Shown here piece after piece: positions 1 through 7,633 of a stretch of DNA of 44,068 nucleotides. Origin of the DNA: Candidatus Mediterraneibacter intestinigallinarum (lineage in GTDB: Bacteria > Bacillota > Clostridia > Lachnospirales > Lachnospiraceae); the NCBI GenBank assembly GCA_019119265.1, contig DWXI01000027.1, positions 1 through 44,068 on the forward strand, given 5' to 3'. Below the pieces are notes generated by a model. It searched no databases. It was not told where the DNA came from and saw only the letters and a program-made list of their open reading frames with translations. How positions within the stretch are numbered: position 1 is the first letter of the stretch; every line of letters starts with the position of its first letter. Both the position numbers and the translations under genes were made by a program.

Positions 1-1511
1 CTGCTGACTCCAACCGTCACATCTCCGGACCGGTTGGATATAAAGGTGGCGGTCACTTCATCGGTACAGCCTAAGAATAACTGGCTGTCACAATTCCCGA
101 TAATTTCCTGCCACTGGTTTAGTGGATACCGGTTTTGCATCTGGGGCAAATTCTGGAAAATACAGGAAATGCTCAGGTTTCGACTTCGGATAACAGAAAT
201 CTTTTTATTCAGCTCCAAAATAGCGCCGGTATTGGCCAGCTCGTCCGCCAGAATATGTACCGGAACCGGCAGCTTTCCGTCCACGCCTTCTTTATCCGCA
301 AAGCGAACCAGTTTAATGAAAACAAAGGTCATGAACAGGGAAGAGAGGAAATCAAAGGTGCTGTCCTGGTCTGAGGTGATGCAGAAATACGCACATTTCT
401 GTTTGCCCGGCAGTGTCAGGTCAATCTCGTCATAAGAGGTGATCTGCCGGATCATCTTGTTCTGGAACACCTGCAGCCTGGCACCTAACCCGATGATGAC
501 ACCGGAGCGCACTGTGTCGCTGGCCTGTTTATAGATGCAGTAAGGTACTTTGGCCGGATGGGATACCGGGAGCAAGTCAAACAGGCTGTTCAGTTCTTTC
601 TCGGAACTCATAGTCAGCAGCTTGTACACTTGTCCGATATTTTTGACTTCCGGCGGGAAACCCTGGTCTACATACAGAACCAGGGCTTTCAGCAGGTTCA
701 TCTCCGCATTATCCCAGAAATGATCCCCTTTAGCAGAGCCGGTATTCTGGATGATGACATCCGCCAAGACCTGAGCCATTGTCTCAGACCCGTTAATCTC
801 CATAAGACAGTTCCAGCTGTCGGAGTTTTCCGGGTTGACCAGGTTGAAACATTTGACGGTATAGCCTTCATTCTCCAGATACACGGACATACTTTCATAG
901 AGTTCGGATTTCGGATCGGTAATGATGAGACTTTCTCCTGGTCCGTCAATTCCGCGGGCAACACTTTGGAAGATAGCATTTCGGACATAGGCACGGCTCT
1001 TCATGGAGCCGCTGGAGCCGTAGACTGCCACATTCCGATTCATATAGGTGTGGTAGGGCAGGCAGACGGCTTTGCCGTTCAGCTTGCCTAAGATGGTGCC
1101 TTTGCTCTTCTTTACATCAGAAGTCAGCTCCAGGACTTTATGCATTTCCTCCGGCGTCATGAAACCGGAGGTTCCATAGGTTCCTTTGGTCGAGTAGTTC
1201 AAGTTCCGTTCCCGGTCTGCGACTTCGCCGTTGCGGTCATAACCCATCCGCATGAGCAAAAAAATCAGCAGCCCAAATACCACAAGGCAGATCCCAATCC
1301 CATACAGGTTATACGGAAAATCGGTGACTGCCTGGAAACAGGCTGCCGGATGCGGGGATGGCATCTGTGGGGAACTGCCATTGCCCGGCGTGTTACCAGC
1401 GGCAGTCCAGATGCGATAGTTTCGGATAAACTGAGCGATATAGCCGCCTGCATATAAGGTGCAGAGGCTGATGGGAAGCAGATAAATGAGCTTCCACCAT
1501 TTACGGTTCAT
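1..1511 (-). CDS. VirD4-like conjugal coupling protein (CD1115-type), C-terminus beyond the window
   Basis: This is the type IV coupling ATPase that brings the relaxase-DNA complex to the conjugation channel at the membrane. The start is ATG at 1511-1509; the frame stays open to base 1, so roughly 500 residues are seen and the C-terminus is missing. Two membrane segments are visible: residues about 7-27 (WKLIYLLPISLCTLYAGGY) and about 70-86 (GIGICLVVFGLLIFLLM). A Walker A-like loop GSSGSMKSR follows shortly after the sequence MNRNVAVY, and a Walker B/DE region HILADELANTG lies further on. The Met inside the P-loop is unusual. The first 11 bases overlap the stop of the upstream gene, so the two are translationally coupled. 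Confidence 0.88.
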   Translation of the reverse strand, partial: MNRKWWKLIYLLPISLCTLYAGGYIAQFIRNYRIWTAAGNTPGNGSSPQMPSPHPAACFQAVTDFPYNLYGIGICLVVFGLLIFLLMRMGYDRNGEVADRERNLNYSTKGTYGTSGFMTPEEMHKVLELTSDVKKSKGTILGKLNGKAVCLPYHTYMNRNVAVYGSSGSMKSRAYVRNAIFQSVARGIDGPGESLIITDPKSELYESMSVYLENEGYTVKCFNLVNPENSDSWNCLMEINGSETMAQVLADVIIQNTGSAKGDHFWDNAEMNLLKALVLYVDQGFPPEVKNIGQVYKLLTMSSEKELNSLFDLLPVSHPAKVPYCIYKQASDTVRSGVIIGLGARLQVFQNKMIRQITSYDEIDLTLPGKQKCAYFCITSDQDSTFDFLSSLFMTFVFIKLVRFADKEGVDGKLPVPVHILADELANTGAILELNKKISVIRSRNLSISCIFQNLPQMQNRYPLNQWQEIIGNCDSQLFLGCTDEVTATFISNRSGDVTVGVS

Positions 1512-2607
1512 GCAAAAACCCCTTTCTAAACTTAGAGAGGTCAATACTGGAGAACCGAATGTCGGCGGTCAGATACCGTTTTAGACAGGGGATTTGGAAA
1601 TCAAAGCAGATCATCACCCCCTTTCTGCCATATACATTCAGCCCGGTATTGAATCGGTTAATTCGGTGCAAGTCAAAATCATATGCAAGAACCGCAGGGT
1701 TCCCGGAAGCGTCCACCCCATCATGGTCGATGGGAAGGCCTGGCTGCCGGGAACCTAAATCGGATAACAGTAACTGGTCCAGCTGTTTCATGAGCCGTGG
1801 CCGGACCAGCAGTTTCAAAAGCGTTTCACCTTCCGGTGTGTTTGGCAGATAGTGAAAGTGTTCATAGGATGTATCCGCTACAAACAGACTCTTTTTGTAT
1901 CCGCCGGTACTGGTCAGGAGCTGGTAAGCGGTGTCCATGTCCTTCCCGGTCAGGATCGCCCGGACTTTCGGATGTCCCGTATAGGGGAAATCCTGCAGGT
2001 AATGCTGCAGGAAGGCGTTCAGCCGTACCTCTGTCCGGTATTCCCACTTGAGTACATGGTCACCGGTGTTATACAGTGCATAGGCACAGTGGGGAGCAAG
2101 TAGCACCCCCATGCTCCGAGAATTTCTGATCTTGGTTGCCTCTGAACCGATGTGCTTAAACTCCCGTGATGAGTAAAAAAGGGGCAGGTTCCCCATAGTG
2201 AGGATACCGGCTTCGCGGCCTTCCCTGAAAATATCCGGTTTCTGGTCAGCAAAGAACGGGATGCCGGCGCTTAGGAGAGTCAGATAGGTTTCTGCTTTCT
2301 GGTACAGACGCAGCCGACGGGTTACTTCGCTTCGGACCTGATTGGTTTCGGTATTCCCGGTGAGGAAGTCACGGAAACGCTCCGGATTTTGAGCAAGGAG
2401 CATCTGTTTAGCCCGTCCGGTCAGGCGATAGCCCCTTAAATGATCCCGATAGTGAGTCCGCAGCAGTTTTTGTGCCTTTAACTCTGTAATGAGCTTTTCT
2501 CCATAAGAGGGGCTTGGGATCAGACGGGTAAGCTGGTCAGCAGGAAATTCCCCGCAAAGAGCGACCATTTCCAGGAGCCTGTATTTCTGGGAGGTAGAAG
2601 GATACAA
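1501..2607 (-). CDS. Winged-helix ICE protein, replication-relaxation-like
   Basis: A 368-residue protein with a winged-helix-like N-terminus: helices around residues 8-50 (LLEMVALCGEFPADQLTRL, then SYGEKLITELKAQKLLR) followed by a wing-like strand YRLTGRAKQML. The rest is a mixed alpha/beta domain with no motif I can assign. Position directly upstream of virD4, with an 11-bp overlap, and domain order resemble the replication-relaxation proteins of Gram-positive conjugative elements; the name is an inference from that. The likely start is TTG at 2607, preceded by AAGGAGGGG about 11 bases upstream; no better ATG exists near the ribosome site. A role in plasmid-like replication or relaxosome handling is plausible but unproven. 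Confidence 0.6.
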   Translation of the reverse strand: MYPSTSQKYRLLEMVALCGEFPADQLTRLIPSPSYGEKLITELKAQKLLRTHYRDHLRGYRLTGRAKQMLLAQNPERFRDFLTGNTETNQVRSEVTRRLRLYQKAETYLTLLSAGIPFFADQKPDIFREGREAGILTMGNLPLFYSSREFKHIGSEATKIRNSRSMGVLLAPHCAYALYNTGDHVLKWEYRTEVRLNAFLQHYLQDFPYTGHPKVRAILTGKDMDTAYQLLTSTGGYKKSLFVADTSYEHFHYLPNTPEGETLLKLLVRPRLMKQLDQLLLSDLGSRQPGLPIDHDGVDASGNPAVLAYDFDLHRINRFNTGLNVYGRKGVMICFDFQIPCLKRYLTADIRFSSIDLSKFRKGFLHEP

Positions 2608-2632
2608 AATCAGTCACCCCTCCTTCCGGTAG

Positions 2633-2660
2633 TTACCCATGTAAGTCTGTACTTGGGTAA
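2633..2660. promoter_or_regulatory. Inverted repeat upstream of the winged-helix gene (operator candidate)
   Basis: TTACCCA at 2633-2639 and TGGGTAA at 2654-2660 form a 7-bp inverted repeat, with further pairing of AAGT/ACTT towards the centre. It sits 26 bases before the TTG start of the minus-strand gene at 2607 and just after a terminator at 2683-2707, so it lies where a new promoter or operator would be expected. No clear -35/-10 pair was found with it. Confidence 0.4.
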
Positions 2661-2682
2661 AAAGTTGTGCTTCCCGGCAAAC

Positions 2683-2707
2683 AAAAAAAGCAGGGATTTC
2701 CTGCTTT
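2683..2707 (-). terminator. Rho-independent terminator after the DUF6100-type gene
   Basis: Read on the minus strand, AAAGCAGG and CCTGCTTT form a stem with a short loop, followed by a run of seven T. It lies 42 bases beyond the stop of the gene ending at 2749 and separates the DUF5697/DUF6100 pair from the winged-helix/virD4 pair. Confidence 0.75.
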
Positions 2708-2748
2708 CAAAGGATGTTTTACCAATGTCGGATAAAATGACGGAAAAA

Positions 2749-3417
2749 TCATGAAATTTCCGATATGGTTTCAATCTCGTTTTTTCGTCCTTTCAGCCAC
2801 TGGGGAAACCGGGATTTTCCCATCACATAGATGACAGTATGATCCGTATCTCCCAGCTCCGTGGTGTGGTAGGAGTCGCAGTAAAGCCCGCTGTCATCCA
2901 CCATGATATAGGTGGCAATCGTGTCCAGAAGCTGTTTGAACTCCAGGTTATCGTAATCACGTACCCGGTCAAATGGGCCGTTCCGGTCATAGATCTGGCT
3001 GAAGCAGACCACACATTCCCGGTACAGGGGAAGGGAATGGACCGTCAGGTAGTTCTGCAGTGCATAGTTTAGCGGCTCATGGAGAAAGGCAGCGTTGACG
3101 TGCTGCTTTCTTTTGGGAAGCAGGCCCGGAAGCGTAATGGAGATCAGATCTTCGTCCTGCCGGATCTCAATCCCCTGGGCATCTGCCGCTTCTTTTAAGT
3201 ATCCGCTCCGTTTTTCCGGGGCGGCCAGACAGACCAGGTTCCGCATCTGGCAGGCGATCCGTTCCGCCCGCAATGCAGCATTCATACTCAGATCCCCGTA
3301 GTTTTCCGGATATGCACGGATATCGGTGGTTTTCAGTGCAAAAACCGTGTTGTTAAGTTTCTGGATCTCTCCTTCCAGCTTCGCAAGCCGTTCATAGAGA
3401 ATTTTCTGGTTTGAGAT
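2749..3417 (-). CDS. DUF6100-like ICE protein with no ATG near its ribosome site
   Basis: The sequence resembles the DUF6100 proteins of Clostridia mobile elements; function unknown. The first in-frame ATG (3285, giving 178 residues) has no ribosome site before it, and protein-like sequence continues upstream (NQKILYERLAKLEGEIQKL, then NNTVFALKTTDIRAYPENYG). The frame runs to the stop codon of the preceding gene at 3426-3424. A strong AAGGAGG lies nine bases before an ATC codon at 3417, which I take as the start, giving about 222 residues. The first part would form a coiled coil. Alternatives are ATT at 3402, a damaged ATG, or a base error. It lies just downstream of the DUF5697-type gene in the same frame, in one operon. 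Confidence 0.6.
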   Translation of the reverse strand: MSNQKILYERLAKLEGEIQKLNNTVFALKTTDIRAYPENYGDLSMNAALRAERIACQMRNLVCLAAPEKRSGYLKEAADAQGIEIRQDEDLISITLPGLLPKRKQHVNAAFLHEPLNYALQNYLTVHSLPLYRECVVCFSQIYDRNGPFDRVRDYDNLEFKQLLDTIATYIMVDDSGLYCDSYHTTELGDTDHTVIYVMGKSRFPQWLKGRKNEIETISEIS

Positions 3418-3423
3418 GGTGTA

Positions 3424-3948
3424 TTACCTCCTTCCGTAGTAGCTGACAGAGCCGGAGTCATCCACGACACAGAAAGCAAGCACTCCTTCAATCGAGAGTT
3501 TGGCAGCCTGCTGAATATTTTCCAGCACCACAAGACGCAACACATCGTGGCGGGGAATGGATTTCATCACATGATCCACCAATATTTCCTGTTCCAGCGG
3601 AACATAGAGGATTTCGTACTCCTCATTTTCTGAAAAGAAGTGGAGTTTCACTGGAAAATCCCCGCTGGTATGGAATACGATGGGCTTTTCAAAATCCAGT
3701 AAAACCCAGAAGGCGGCAATCGTGCCTCGATCCGGGTTTTTGGCAGCCTCCGGGCTGTCACATAGCAGGCTGGCTTCCTTATCATGATAAATCCTTCCCT
3801 GCTTGACCAGGCTGGTGATCAGCGACTTGATGGAGTCCTGATTACCAAACATCTTCATTACCTGCTCATACTTGAGGGCATGGTAGGTGGTCAGGAAGCG
3901 CAGGAGCTTTTCTCCTTCCCTGTGGTATATCTGATCTCTTGTTTTCAT
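3424..3948 (-). CDS. DUF5697-like ICE protein
   Basis: A 174-residue protein starting MKTRDQIYHREGEKLLRFL, which I recognise as DUF5697-like; function unknown. The N-terminal 60 residues look like a winged helix (ALKYEQVMKMFGNQDSIKSL, then LVKQGRIYHDKEASLL), followed by an alpha/beta domain ending VVDDSGSVSYYGRR. The start ATG at 3948 has GGAGG eight bases upstream. It is the first gene after the palindrome-rich promoter at 3983-4044 and heads the operon with the DUF6100-like gene. The HTH-like N-terminus means it could be the regulator that acts on those palindromes; this is inference. Confidence 0.65.
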   Translation of the reverse strand: MKTRDQIYHREGEKLLRFLTTYHALKYEQVMKMFGNQDSIKSLITSLVKQGRIYHDKEASLLCDSPEAAKNPDRGTIAAFWVLLDFEKPIVFHTSGDFPVKLHFFSENEEYEILYVPLEQEILVDHVMKSIPRHDVLRLVVLENIQQAAKLSIEGVLAFCVVDDSGSVSYYGRR

Positions 3949-3982
3949 GCCGGATTTCCTCCGTTCAATAGAATGTGCGTGT

Positions 3983-4044
3983 GCTGTACGTAGAGCATAC
4001 GTAGAAATTTCTACTTATTATATATGTAGGCTGTACGTACAGCA
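3983..4044 (-). promoter_or_regulatory. Promoter with three palindromes upstream of the DUF5697-type gene
   Basis: On the minus strand a TATAAT box (4022-4017) has a weak TGCTGT 16 bases upstream (4044-4039). A perfect 14-bp palindrome GCTGTACGTACAGC (4030-4043) overlaps the -35 region. A second perfect palindrome GTAGAAATTTCTAC (4001-4014) lies just after the -10, and a one-mismatch copy of the first, GCTGTACGTAGAGC, is at 3983-3996. The spacing suggests a repressed or cooperatively controlled promoter. Confidence 0.6.
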
Positions 4045-4066
4045 GTCAGCGTTGGTTTATGGGTAC

Positions 4067-4090
4067 AAAAAAAGCACCGCCGAGGGTGCT
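4067..4090 (-). terminator. Terminator after the 176-residue ICE gene
   Basis: On the minus strand AGCACC and GGTGCT form a stem around CTCGGC, followed by seven T. It lies about 100 bases after the stop at 4189 and isolates that gene from the promoter at 3983-4044. Confidence 0.75.
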
Positions 4091-4188
4091 GTAAAAAGAA
4101 AACTATAAGCAATACCTATTGTAGCATGGGTAAATTTACCCTGCAATCGCAGAACCGGGACAATCCTATGCCGGAGCTGTGCCACTTC

Positions 4189-4719
4189 CTACTCTGGGAA
4201 GAATTTGTTCAGGGTGTCTATGGTTTCTTTTGCCGTATAACCCCAGAGGATGCTGCTCAGAGCTTCTATCGCCAGATGGCGTTTCCGGTAGTATGTACGG
4301 TAGGAGATATTGGGAATGTGCTGCTCCAGCTTTTCCAGGATCTCTTCCGTGTTCTTCAGCTGCTGTGGCGAGAGAAAGGCATAGTAGAGGATCCAGTAAT
4401 ACTGCTCCCCGTATTTGTGGTTATTCCGCAGAAGATCTACGGAAGACTCCAGCAGCTTCAGCATCCGGTTGCTCCGCTCAATGCTTTTGGCACGTTCCGC
4501 AATATCACTTCCTGCCAGGTCTGCCCCAGCCGCATAAATGGAGTCCAGGAACTCATCAATGCTGGAACCGTACTGCACCTTGAACTGGTTCTCCATCTGG
4601 TGAACGACCACTTTCAGGCTGTATGTGGCATCCCGGTAACGGCGCAGGAACTGGTACGTATCATGAAACCGGGGATTTTCTTCCGGTGCTGGGAAATCCT
4701 GTCCTTTACGCTTTGGCAT
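4189..4719 (-). CDS. Conserved hypothetical element protein, all-helical with a sigma-region-4-like C-terminus
   Basis: A 176-residue, highly charged, helical protein. The C-terminal part (ISYRTYYRKRHLAIEALSS) resembles the helix-turn-helix of ArpU/DUF1492-type late regulators and sigma region 4, so a role as element transcription regulator is possible. I do not recognise a named family with confidence. It overlaps the end of the upstream gene by 14 bases (4706-4719), so the two are co-transcribed, and it is followed by a terminator. Confidence 0.55.
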   Translation of the reverse strand: MPKRKGQDFPAPEENPRFHDTYQFLRRYRDATYSLKVVVHQMENQFKVQYGSSIDEFLDSIYAAGADLAGSDIAERAKSIERSNRMLKLLESSVDLLRNNHKYGEQYYWILYYAFLSPQQLKNTEEILEKLEQHIPNISYRTYYRKRHLAIEALSSILWGYTAKETIDTLNKFFPE

Positions 4720-6049
4720 ACAGATCCCCTCCTTCCTGGCTTACGGCTCCCGCATTTTCCGGTATTTGCGGGGGAAGATCCGGCAGTAAGATTTCCGGCG
4801 GTTCCATTCTGCGCATCCTCTTAGCCCGCTGGCCTGTCCTGCCCTCTTTCGGAAGGGCAGTGTTCGCCAGTACGGTTCGGCTCTGCTGTCCAGCCTTCTT
4901 CTCAGGCTCCAGCTTTGCAGACTCCGGCCTGGGTTCTATGGTCAGCTCAAACCGGTAGTTTGCGGCTCCAAAGGGGCAGATAATATTTAGACCAATTACA
5001 GGTATACTATCCTTGCAGTCTGATAAGGGAGATAATATATACCTGGTCCGGGGGCAATGACAGCAGGAAATCCCTTGTGTATCCAGGAGTTTTGCGACTT
5101 TTTTGACCATGTAGCGGATGTGCGAAATTGGAACGCAGGGAATCGGTTTTGAAACAGTAATCTGCTCATCCGTCACTGTTTCTGGTACGCACACAGTCTC
5201 TGGTTCTTCAGTTTCCTCTGCAGGTGTCTCTTTGGGAATGTAAATCGGCAGTTTCATTTTCATGGCTATCTCCTCCTTGTCAATCAGCACGTCGCTGATG
5301 TTAAACATAATGGAAAGGTAATTGTTCAGGTATATCATGCTCCCGTGATTTCCACGGAAGGATACCAGGGTGATCAGGTTCATCTTCTCCAGCTTTTTTA
5401 ATAGCCTGGAGACAGTAGGCTTGGAATGTCCCCACCGTTCTCCCAGCGTCTGGAAGCTGGTCAGTGGGGAACCGGTATTATTTCGGTAGTAGACGACAGG
5501 GCCGGTGTCAGAGCAGAGGACAGACGGATCATTATATACAGCGTGGATCCAGAGATCGAGCAGGATGTCCATTTCCGAGCATTTACCTGTCTGAACCAGC
5601 TTGTGCGCTTTAGCAATAGGAAAAAAGAAGAAACCAGTATCCTTTTTGCAGGGATAATTGTATTTCAGGGCAGTATTATCATTCTGCCAGTCAGTGATCC
5701 GGAATTTGACCAGGCGGTTCTTTTCCAGCAGGGAATAGGTAATGCAGCCTTCCTCCTGGAGATGCTTCAGGATGGAAATGGCTTGATGCTGGAACCGGCA
5801 GCGAAACCAATCCTGCAGTTCTGAGATGCTGCAGATCCATTCTCCTGGTGAGAGCGTATAAGTGAGCTGCTCCATGCGTCGGTTTGAATTGCTGTAATTG
5901 GCGTAGGAGCAGAGAATCAGATACCAGAAAAGAAAAGAGCCTCCGGTGGTTCGGATGCTCCTGTCATTTATTAAGGTCTGTATGAAGTTGCGGTAGATCC
6001 GGCAGCGTGGGAAATCTACAATTTGTTTGAGTTCTAATTGGTATTCCAT
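4706..6049 (-). CDS. Double winged-helix ICE protein, replication-initiator-like
   Basis: A protein of 447 residues from ATG 6049, chosen because AGAGAGG lies about eight bases upstream; an ATG at 6109 would run through a hairpin. Two winged-helix modules are visible: residues about 65-115 (GEWICSISELQDWFRCRF, then QAISILKHLQEEGCITYS) and about 215-250 (TSFQTLGERWGHSKPTVSRL, a MarR/GntR-like HTH). The tail after residue 280 is Pro/Glu-rich and disordered, ending with a basic stretch. It is the gene closest to the tRNA junction. Initiator- or transfer-regulator-like proteins with tandem winged helices are common in such elements, but the exact job is inferred. Confidence 0.6.
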   Translation of the reverse strand: MEYQLELKQIVDFPRCRIYRNFIQTLINDRSIRTTGGSFLFWYLILCSYANYSNSNRRMEQLTYTLSPGEWICSISELQDWFRCRFQHQAISILKHLQEEGCITYSLLEKNRLVKFRITDWQNDNTALKYNYPCKKDTGFFFFPIAKAHKLVQTGKCSEMDILLDLWIHAVYNDPSVLCSDTGPVVYYRNNTGSPLTSFQTLGERWGHSKPTVSRLLKKLEKMNLITLVSFRGNHGSMIYLNNYLSIMFNISDVLIDKEEIAMKMKLPIYIPKETPAEETEEPETVCVPETVTDEQITVSKPIPCVPISHIRYMVKKVAKLLDTQGISCCHCPRTRYILSPLSDCKDSIPVIGLNIICPFGAANYRFELTIEPRPESAKLEPEKKAGQQSRTVLANTALPKEGRTGQRAKRMRRMEPPEILLPDLPPQIPENAGAVSQEGGDLYAKA

Positions 6050-6067
6050 AAGTAAGCCTCTCTTTCT

Positions 6068-6103
6068 GAAATAAAATAGAGGCAGCATGATGATGCTGCC
6101 TCT
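6068..6103 (-). terminator. Perfect 11-bp hairpin in the leader of the first ICE gene
   Basis: AGAGGCAGCAT (6078-6088) and ATGCTGCCTCT (6093-6103) form a perfect stem with a four-base loop. On the minus strand it is followed by ATTTTATTT and, 18 bases after the T-rich stretch starts, by the ribosome site of the gene at 6049. It may be an attenuator or a terminator that insulates the element from transcription entering from the chromosome. Confidence 0.55.
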
Positions 6104-6350
6104 AGCCAATCGTTCGGTTGAATGTCACCTTTTTTCTATTAATTCTGGATGTGAGGATATCCTGCCAATATCCCTCCATCATCCCTTTTGCATCGAAAAA
6201 GCCTTGCCAAAGTCAAATTCTTGATTTATACTGAATTTGCAAGCAATTTATCATTTAGGCTGTTTCGAGCTGGTAAAAAATCCCCATTTTTCGGGACTCT
6301 AAGTTCCATTTCGTACCAATTCGTTCTGGGAAAATCGGTTGGCACTAAAT
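6104..6350. other. Gene-free element terminus beside the attachment site
   Basis: About 250 bases between the first ICE gene and the tRNA fragment contain no credible gene; the open frame that crosses it on the minus strand also runs back through the tRNA remnant and through the BFD gene, so it is an artefact. The stretch is where integrase/excisionase arm sites would be expected. A short A/T-rich block with CCCATTTTTCGGG at about 6283-6295 is the only notable sequence. Confidence 0.4.
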
Positions 6351-6406
6351 GACTTAAAATCCCGTGGGTAGCAATACCCGTGCCGGTTCGACCCCGGCCT
6401 GCGGCA
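6351..6406 (+). other. 3' fragment of tRNA-Leu(UAA): attachment site of the ICE
   Basis: The sequence matches the 3' part of a class II leucine tRNA: anticodon loop CTTAAAA (6353-6359, anticodon TAA), a variable arm GGGTA/TACCC (6366-6379), a T arm GCCGG-TTCGACC-CCGGC (6382-6398) and the acceptor strand CTGCGGC plus discriminator A (6399-6406). The 5' half is absent: upstream bases cannot pair with the anticodon stem beyond two pairs and no D arm is present. A terminator follows at 6417. The split inside the anticodon loop is typical of tyrosine-recombinase integration, so this is the displaced 3' end and the repaired tRNA should sit at the other end of the element, left of the window. Confidence 0.85.
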
Positions 6407-6416
6407 TCAAGCAAGA

Positions 6417-6445
6417 AGGCTGAATCCTGACGGTTCAGCCTTTTT
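6417..6445 (+). terminator. Terminator of the original tRNA-Leu transcription unit
   Basis: AGGCTGAA and TTCAGCCT form a perfect 8-bp stem followed by TTTTT, eleven bases after the tRNA discriminator base. It fits a tRNA terminator stranded with the 3' fragment. Confidence 0.8.
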
Positions 6446-6621
6446 GCTACAGAAAAGCCCCTGAACTGCCCGGCAGAAACAGGGAATGCCGACAGACCAC
6501 TGCCATAAATACACACTGGACATTGATGCGACAAAACTATATAATGGATAAGAACAGTAAAATACCGGGCTTTGTTAAAGATATCATCCGGTAAAACAGT
6601 GAAGAGGAAGGAGAAGAAATA

Positions 6622-6816
6622 ATGAGTACAGGAATGATTTGTAATTGCAAACAGGTGTCTTATGCAGACGTGGAAAATGCACTGCACCATATGGATAAAT
6701 TTGACGATGTTCTTTCTGCTTTTGAGGAAGTTCAGAAAGTAACACACTGTTCTACCGGATGTGGTGGATGTCATGATAAGATCATGGATGCTATCTCAGA
6801 GATTATGATGGGATAA
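6622..6816 (+). CDS. BFD-like [2Fe-2S]-binding protein
   Basis: A 64-residue protein with the cysteine spacing of the bacterioferritin-associated ferredoxin-like domain: C7-x-C9 and C47-x2-C50, with an extra C43. The family binds a [2Fe-2S] cluster and often works with oxidoreductases or iron stores; the partner here is unknown. The start ATG has GGAAGGAG upstream. It precedes the HAD hydrolase by 10 bases and is probably co-transcribed with it. It is the first chromosomal gene after the ICE junction. Confidence 0.82.
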   Translation: MSTGMICNCKQVSYADVENALHHMDKFDDVLSAFEEVQKVTHCSTGCGGCHDKIMDAISEIMMG

Positions 6817-6826
6817 TTGCAGCGAT

Positions 6827-7540
6827 ATGAGTATAAAACATATTTTATTTGATCTGGACGGCACGCTCCTGCCAATGGTACAGGATGAGTTTGTCAGATA
6901 TTATATGCCGCTTCTCGCGAAGGCTTACATAAATGCCGGGGTTATGATTGATCCGAAAAAGTTTATCAGTGCTGTGTGGGCTGGTTATGAAGCGATGGTG
7001 AAAAACAATGGGAGCCGTACGAACCGTGAGGCGTTCTGGAGCTATATCGAACCGGAACTTCCGGTTTCAGCAGAGGAATCCGAAAATATAGCCCTGGATT
7101 TTTACGGAAATGAATTTAACCAGGCGGTATGTACAACCCGGCCGACACCTGTGTCAGATCAGATTGTGAAAAAAGCAAAGAAAAAAGGGCTGGAAACTTA
7201 CCTTGCTACGAATCCGGTGTTCCCGTGGTGCGCGACAATGAACCGTATCCGGTGGGCCGGCCTTAACGCAGAGGATTTTAAAGTGATCACGACTTATGAG
7301 ACATACAAATATTGTAAGCCGAATCTGGAATATTTTAAAAATATCCTTGATGAGTTCAGCCTGAAGCCGGCGGAGTGCCTGATGGTAGGAAATGACGTTG
7401 AAGAAGACCTGGTGGTCAGAAAGCTTGGCGTTAAGACCTATCTCGTGACGGATACGATGGAGAATAAAAAGAATCTTCCGATTCAATCAGAGTATACAGG
7501 AACACTGGCTGATTTGCTGCAATTTATTGATATATTGTAG
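6827..7540 (+). CDS. HAD-superfamily hydrolase
   Basis: A 237-residue HAD-IA type phosphatase. Motif I is FDLDGTLLP (nucleophile D9, acid/base D11), a motif II-like LATNP lies near residue 128, the Lys of motif III is in CKPNLEYF, and motif IV is MVGNDVEEDL. A helical cap occupies about residues 15-95. The substrate cannot be told from sequence; small phosphomonoesters such as phosphoglycolate or nucleotides are usual. It follows the BFD gene closely and ends before a strong terminator. Confidence 0.85.
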   Translation: MSIKHILFDLDGTLLPMVQDEFVRYYMPLLAKAYINAGVMIDPKKFISAVWAGYEAMVKNNGSRTNREAFWSYIEPELPVSAEESENIALDFYGNEFNQAVCTTRPTPVSDQIVKKAKKKGLETYLATNPVFPWCATMNRIRWAGLNAEDFKVITTYETYKYCKPNLEYFKNILDEFSLKPAECLMVGNDVEEDLVVRKLGVKTYLVTDTMENKKNLPIQSEYTGTLADLLQFIDIL

Positions 7541-7548
7541 AATAATGC

Positions 7549-7578
7549 GGGAAGCCTGCCTGACGGGCTTCCCTTTTT
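7549..7578 (+). terminator. Terminator after the HAD gene
   Basis: GGGAAGCC (7549-7556) and GGCTTCCC (7566-7573) form a perfect stem followed by TTTTT, nine bases after the stop codon. Confidence 0.9.
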
Positions 7579-7633
7579 CATGATTATATTGGTGATATCG
7601 GTATTAAAAATAAAGGATAATGAGGAGTAAAAT

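Larger units (their letters stand above)
1..6406. mobile_element. Integrative conjugative element, one end (rest lies left of the window)
   Basis: All genes from 1 to 6049 are on the minus strand and form one accessory block: a VirD4-type coupling protein, an element-type winged-helix protein, DUF6100- and DUF5697-like proteins, a small helical protein and a double winged-helix protein. The block stops just before a 3' tRNA-Leu fragment at 6351-6406, the classic footprint of tyrosine-recombinase integration into a tRNA gene. No integrase, relaxase or VirB4 gene is in the window, so those must lie to the left if the element is complete. Calling it an ICE rests on VirD4 plus the tRNA junction. 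It could also be a mobilizable or decayed element, which cannot be settled from one end. Confidence 0.75.

Noticed and set aside
558-1091. Plus-strand open frame of 177 codons
   Set aside because: It is the reverse side of the VirD4 coding region, which has motifs and a clear start on the minus strand.
6226-6774. Open frame on the minus strand crossing the tRNA fragment and the BFD gene
   Set aside because: It runs through a tRNA remnant, a terminator and the leader of a clear plus-strand gene; no ribosome site, and composition unlike real genes.
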